NCBI GenBank assembly: GCA_945886995.1
Contig: CAMCZJ010000056.1
Location: 1-15,292, forward strand
Direction of reading: 5' to 3'
DNA: 15,292 nt
Source: Asaia bogorensis
GTDB taxonomy: Bacteria; Pseudomonadota; Alphaproteobacteria; Acetobacterales; Acetobacteraceae
Below are positions 14,013 through 15,292 of the stretch, piece by piece; position 1 is the stretch's first letter; each line of letters starts with the position of its first letter. The translations under genes were made by a program, and so were the position numbers. The notes beneath the pieces are model-generated. The model saw only the letters and a program-made list of their open reading frames with translations. It had not been told where the DNA came from and ran no database searches.

Positions 14013-15292
14013 CCCACACCATGCTGTTCGCGCACGGCATGGAAGCGGATCATCGGCCATTCTTCTTCCGCACGGCGGCGGCGCCAATCGCTGCTGAAAA
14101 ACGCGACCAGCGCGCCATCATGATCTTCCGCGACATCGCGCCGATTGGCTTCTGCGAAGCGATCCAAAGCGCCAGCTTCGTCGGATATCATCCAGCGCAC
14201 CTGTTCCCAAGGCGTGCCATCAAAGCCTGCCGGCACGCCATATTCCACGCGCAACCGGCTTTGCAGCACATCCAATTGCAGCTGCCCCACAACGCCGACC
14301 ACGGGTGGTGAGCCATCGCGCGGGCGGAACAATTGCACCACACCTTCTTCCGCCAATTGATCCAGTGCGGTGCGGAGCTTCTTCGCCAGCATCGGATCAT
14401 CCAGCCGGATATGGCGCAGGATTTCCGGTGCGAAGGAAGGCACGCCGCGAAAATCAAGCGCCTCACCTTCCGTCAGCGTATCGCCAATCCGCAGCGTGCC
14501 GTGATTGGCGATGCCGATCACATCGCCCGGCCAGGCTTCTTCCGCCACTTGCCTGTCTTTCGCGAAGAAAAACAGCGGCGCATTCACCGGCACCTGCTTG
14601 CCGGTGCGGCTTTGGCGTAGCCGCATGCCCTTGGTCAGCCGCCCGCTGCAAAGCCGCACAAAAGCCACGCGGTCGCGGTGATTGGGGTCCATATTCGCTT
14701 GGATCTTGAAGACAAAACCGGTGAGTTTTTCCTCACCAGGTGTCACCAGACGTTGATCGGCTGGCCGCGCGCGCGGCGGTGGCGCATGGCGCGCCAATCC
14801 ATCCAGCAAATGCGCAATGCCAAAATCACGCAGCGCGGAGCCGAAGAATACCGGCGTCAGGGAGCCCTCCAGAAAACGCTCCGCATTGAATTCCGGATAA
14901 CCGGCGCGGGCAAGCAGCACTTCCTCGGAAAGCGCCAAAGCCCTTTCATCACCGACAAGCGCCGCGAGTTTCGGGTCTTCCGGCGATTCAAGCTGGATCG
15001 GCTCAGCACCTTCCGCCACGGGCAGGAAGCGGTCTGTCGCCAAATCATAAACCCCGGCGAAGTCAGCGGCACGGCCCACGGGCCAAGCGGCTGGTGTCGC
15101 GTCCAACGCCAGCAGGTTCTGTATTTCATCCAGCAATTCGAAAGGTTCGCGCGCTTCGCGGTCCATCTTGTTGATGAAGGTGATGATGGGGATATCGCGC
15201 ATGCGGCAAACTTCAAACAGTTTGCGCGTTTGGCTCTCAATCCCCTTCGCGGCATCAAGCACCATCACGGCGGCATCCACCGCGGTCAGGGT
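14000..15292 (-). CDS. prfC: peptide chain release factor 3 (5' end beyond the window)
   Basis: RF3 is a GTPase that helps remove RF1 and RF2 from the ribosome after termination. The 430 visible residues begin TLTAVDAAVMVLDAAKGIE, corresponding to about residue 90-100 of the E. coli protein (529 residues). The N-terminal part with the P-loop is therefore off the right edge. Visible parts are the G4 motif NKMD (15161-15172), a G5-like FFGSALRDFG, and an OB-type second domain starting LTGFVFKIQANMDPNHRDR. The C-terminal RF3 domain includes VVGVVGQLQLDVL. The RF3-type C terminus and the switch-region sequence separate it from EF-G. The C-terminal GVGGGK and stop lie in the shared hairpin. It is the only - strand gene here and unrelated to the catabolic operon. 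Confidence 0.95.
   Translation of the reverse strand, partial: TLTAVDAAVMVLDAAKGIESQTRKLFEVCRMRDIPIITFINKMDREAREPFELLDEIQNLLALDATPAAWPVGRAADFAGVYDLATDRFLPVAEGAEPIQLESPEDPKLAALVGDERALALSEEVLLARAGYPEFNAERFLEGSLTPVFFGSALRDFGIAHLLDGLARHAPPPRARPADQRLVTPGEEKLTGFVFKIQANMDPNHRDRVAFVRLCSGRLTKGMRLRQSRTGKQVPVNAPLFFFAKDRQVAEEAWPGDVIGIANHGTLRIGDTLTEGEALDFRGVPSFAPEILRHIRLDDPMLAKKLRTALDQLAEEGVVQLFRPRDGSPPVVGVVGQLQLDVLQSRLRVEYGVPAGFDGTPWEQVRWMISDEAGALDRFAEANRRDVAEDHDGALVAFFSSDWRRRRAEEEWPMIRFHAVREQHGVGGGK

Noticed and set aside
1..15292. CRISPR array, tRNA/rRNA gene, insertion sequence or phage gene
   Set aside because: I saw no regularly spaced repeats, no tRNA-like fold, and no transposase, integrase or phage protein on either strand.

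Overview
The window is a GC-rich stretch of a bacterial chromosome. It is most likely from an alphaproteobacterium, and Rhodospirillales/Acetobacteraceae (Roseomonas-like) is my best guess. I base this on the radA-cvpA-purF-SDR gene order, the pgpA-cinA pair, the protein sequences, and a Bug-type solute-binding protein. The species cannot be named from sequence alone. Apart from the last gene, every gene reads on the + strand, with very short gaps.

Layout. Bases 1-69 look like the tail of a gene that begins outside the window. Bases 70-387 hold no convincing protein gene. They contain a very strong intrinsic terminator (225-259) and upstream inverted repeats, which together may form a small RNA or a structured 3' UTR. 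Bases 388-5277 carry a FAA-hydrolase-family enzyme, then radA (recombination/repair), cvpA (membrane protein), purF (first step of purine synthesis) and a short-chain dehydrogenase. Bases 5355-8430 carry a secreted soluble-type lytic transglycosylase, pgpA (phosphatidylglycerol synthesis) and a CinA C-terminal (PncC-type) amidohydrolase, packed 3-4 bases apart.

Bases 8580-13981 form the accessory part: six tightly packed genes that look like one catabolic operon. They encode a cysteine-free carboxymuconolactone-decarboxylase-like protein, a beta-hydroxyacid dehydrogenase, a large FMN/4Fe-4S/FAD ene-reductase-like enzyme, a metallo-beta-lactamase-fold lactonase-like hydrolase, a periplasmic Bug solute-binding protein, and a NIPSNAP-family protein. 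A plausible reading is that the Bug protein captures an organic acid, and the enzymes then reduce, oxidise and hydrolyse it. The substrate is unknown and I know of no described pathway with exactly this set. This is the most interesting region.

The operon ends at a perfect hairpin (13988-14012) shared with a convergent gene. That gene is prfC (release factor 3), on the - strand, with its 5' end beyond the right edge. I saw no tRNA, rRNA, CRISPR array, insertion sequence or prophage gene.
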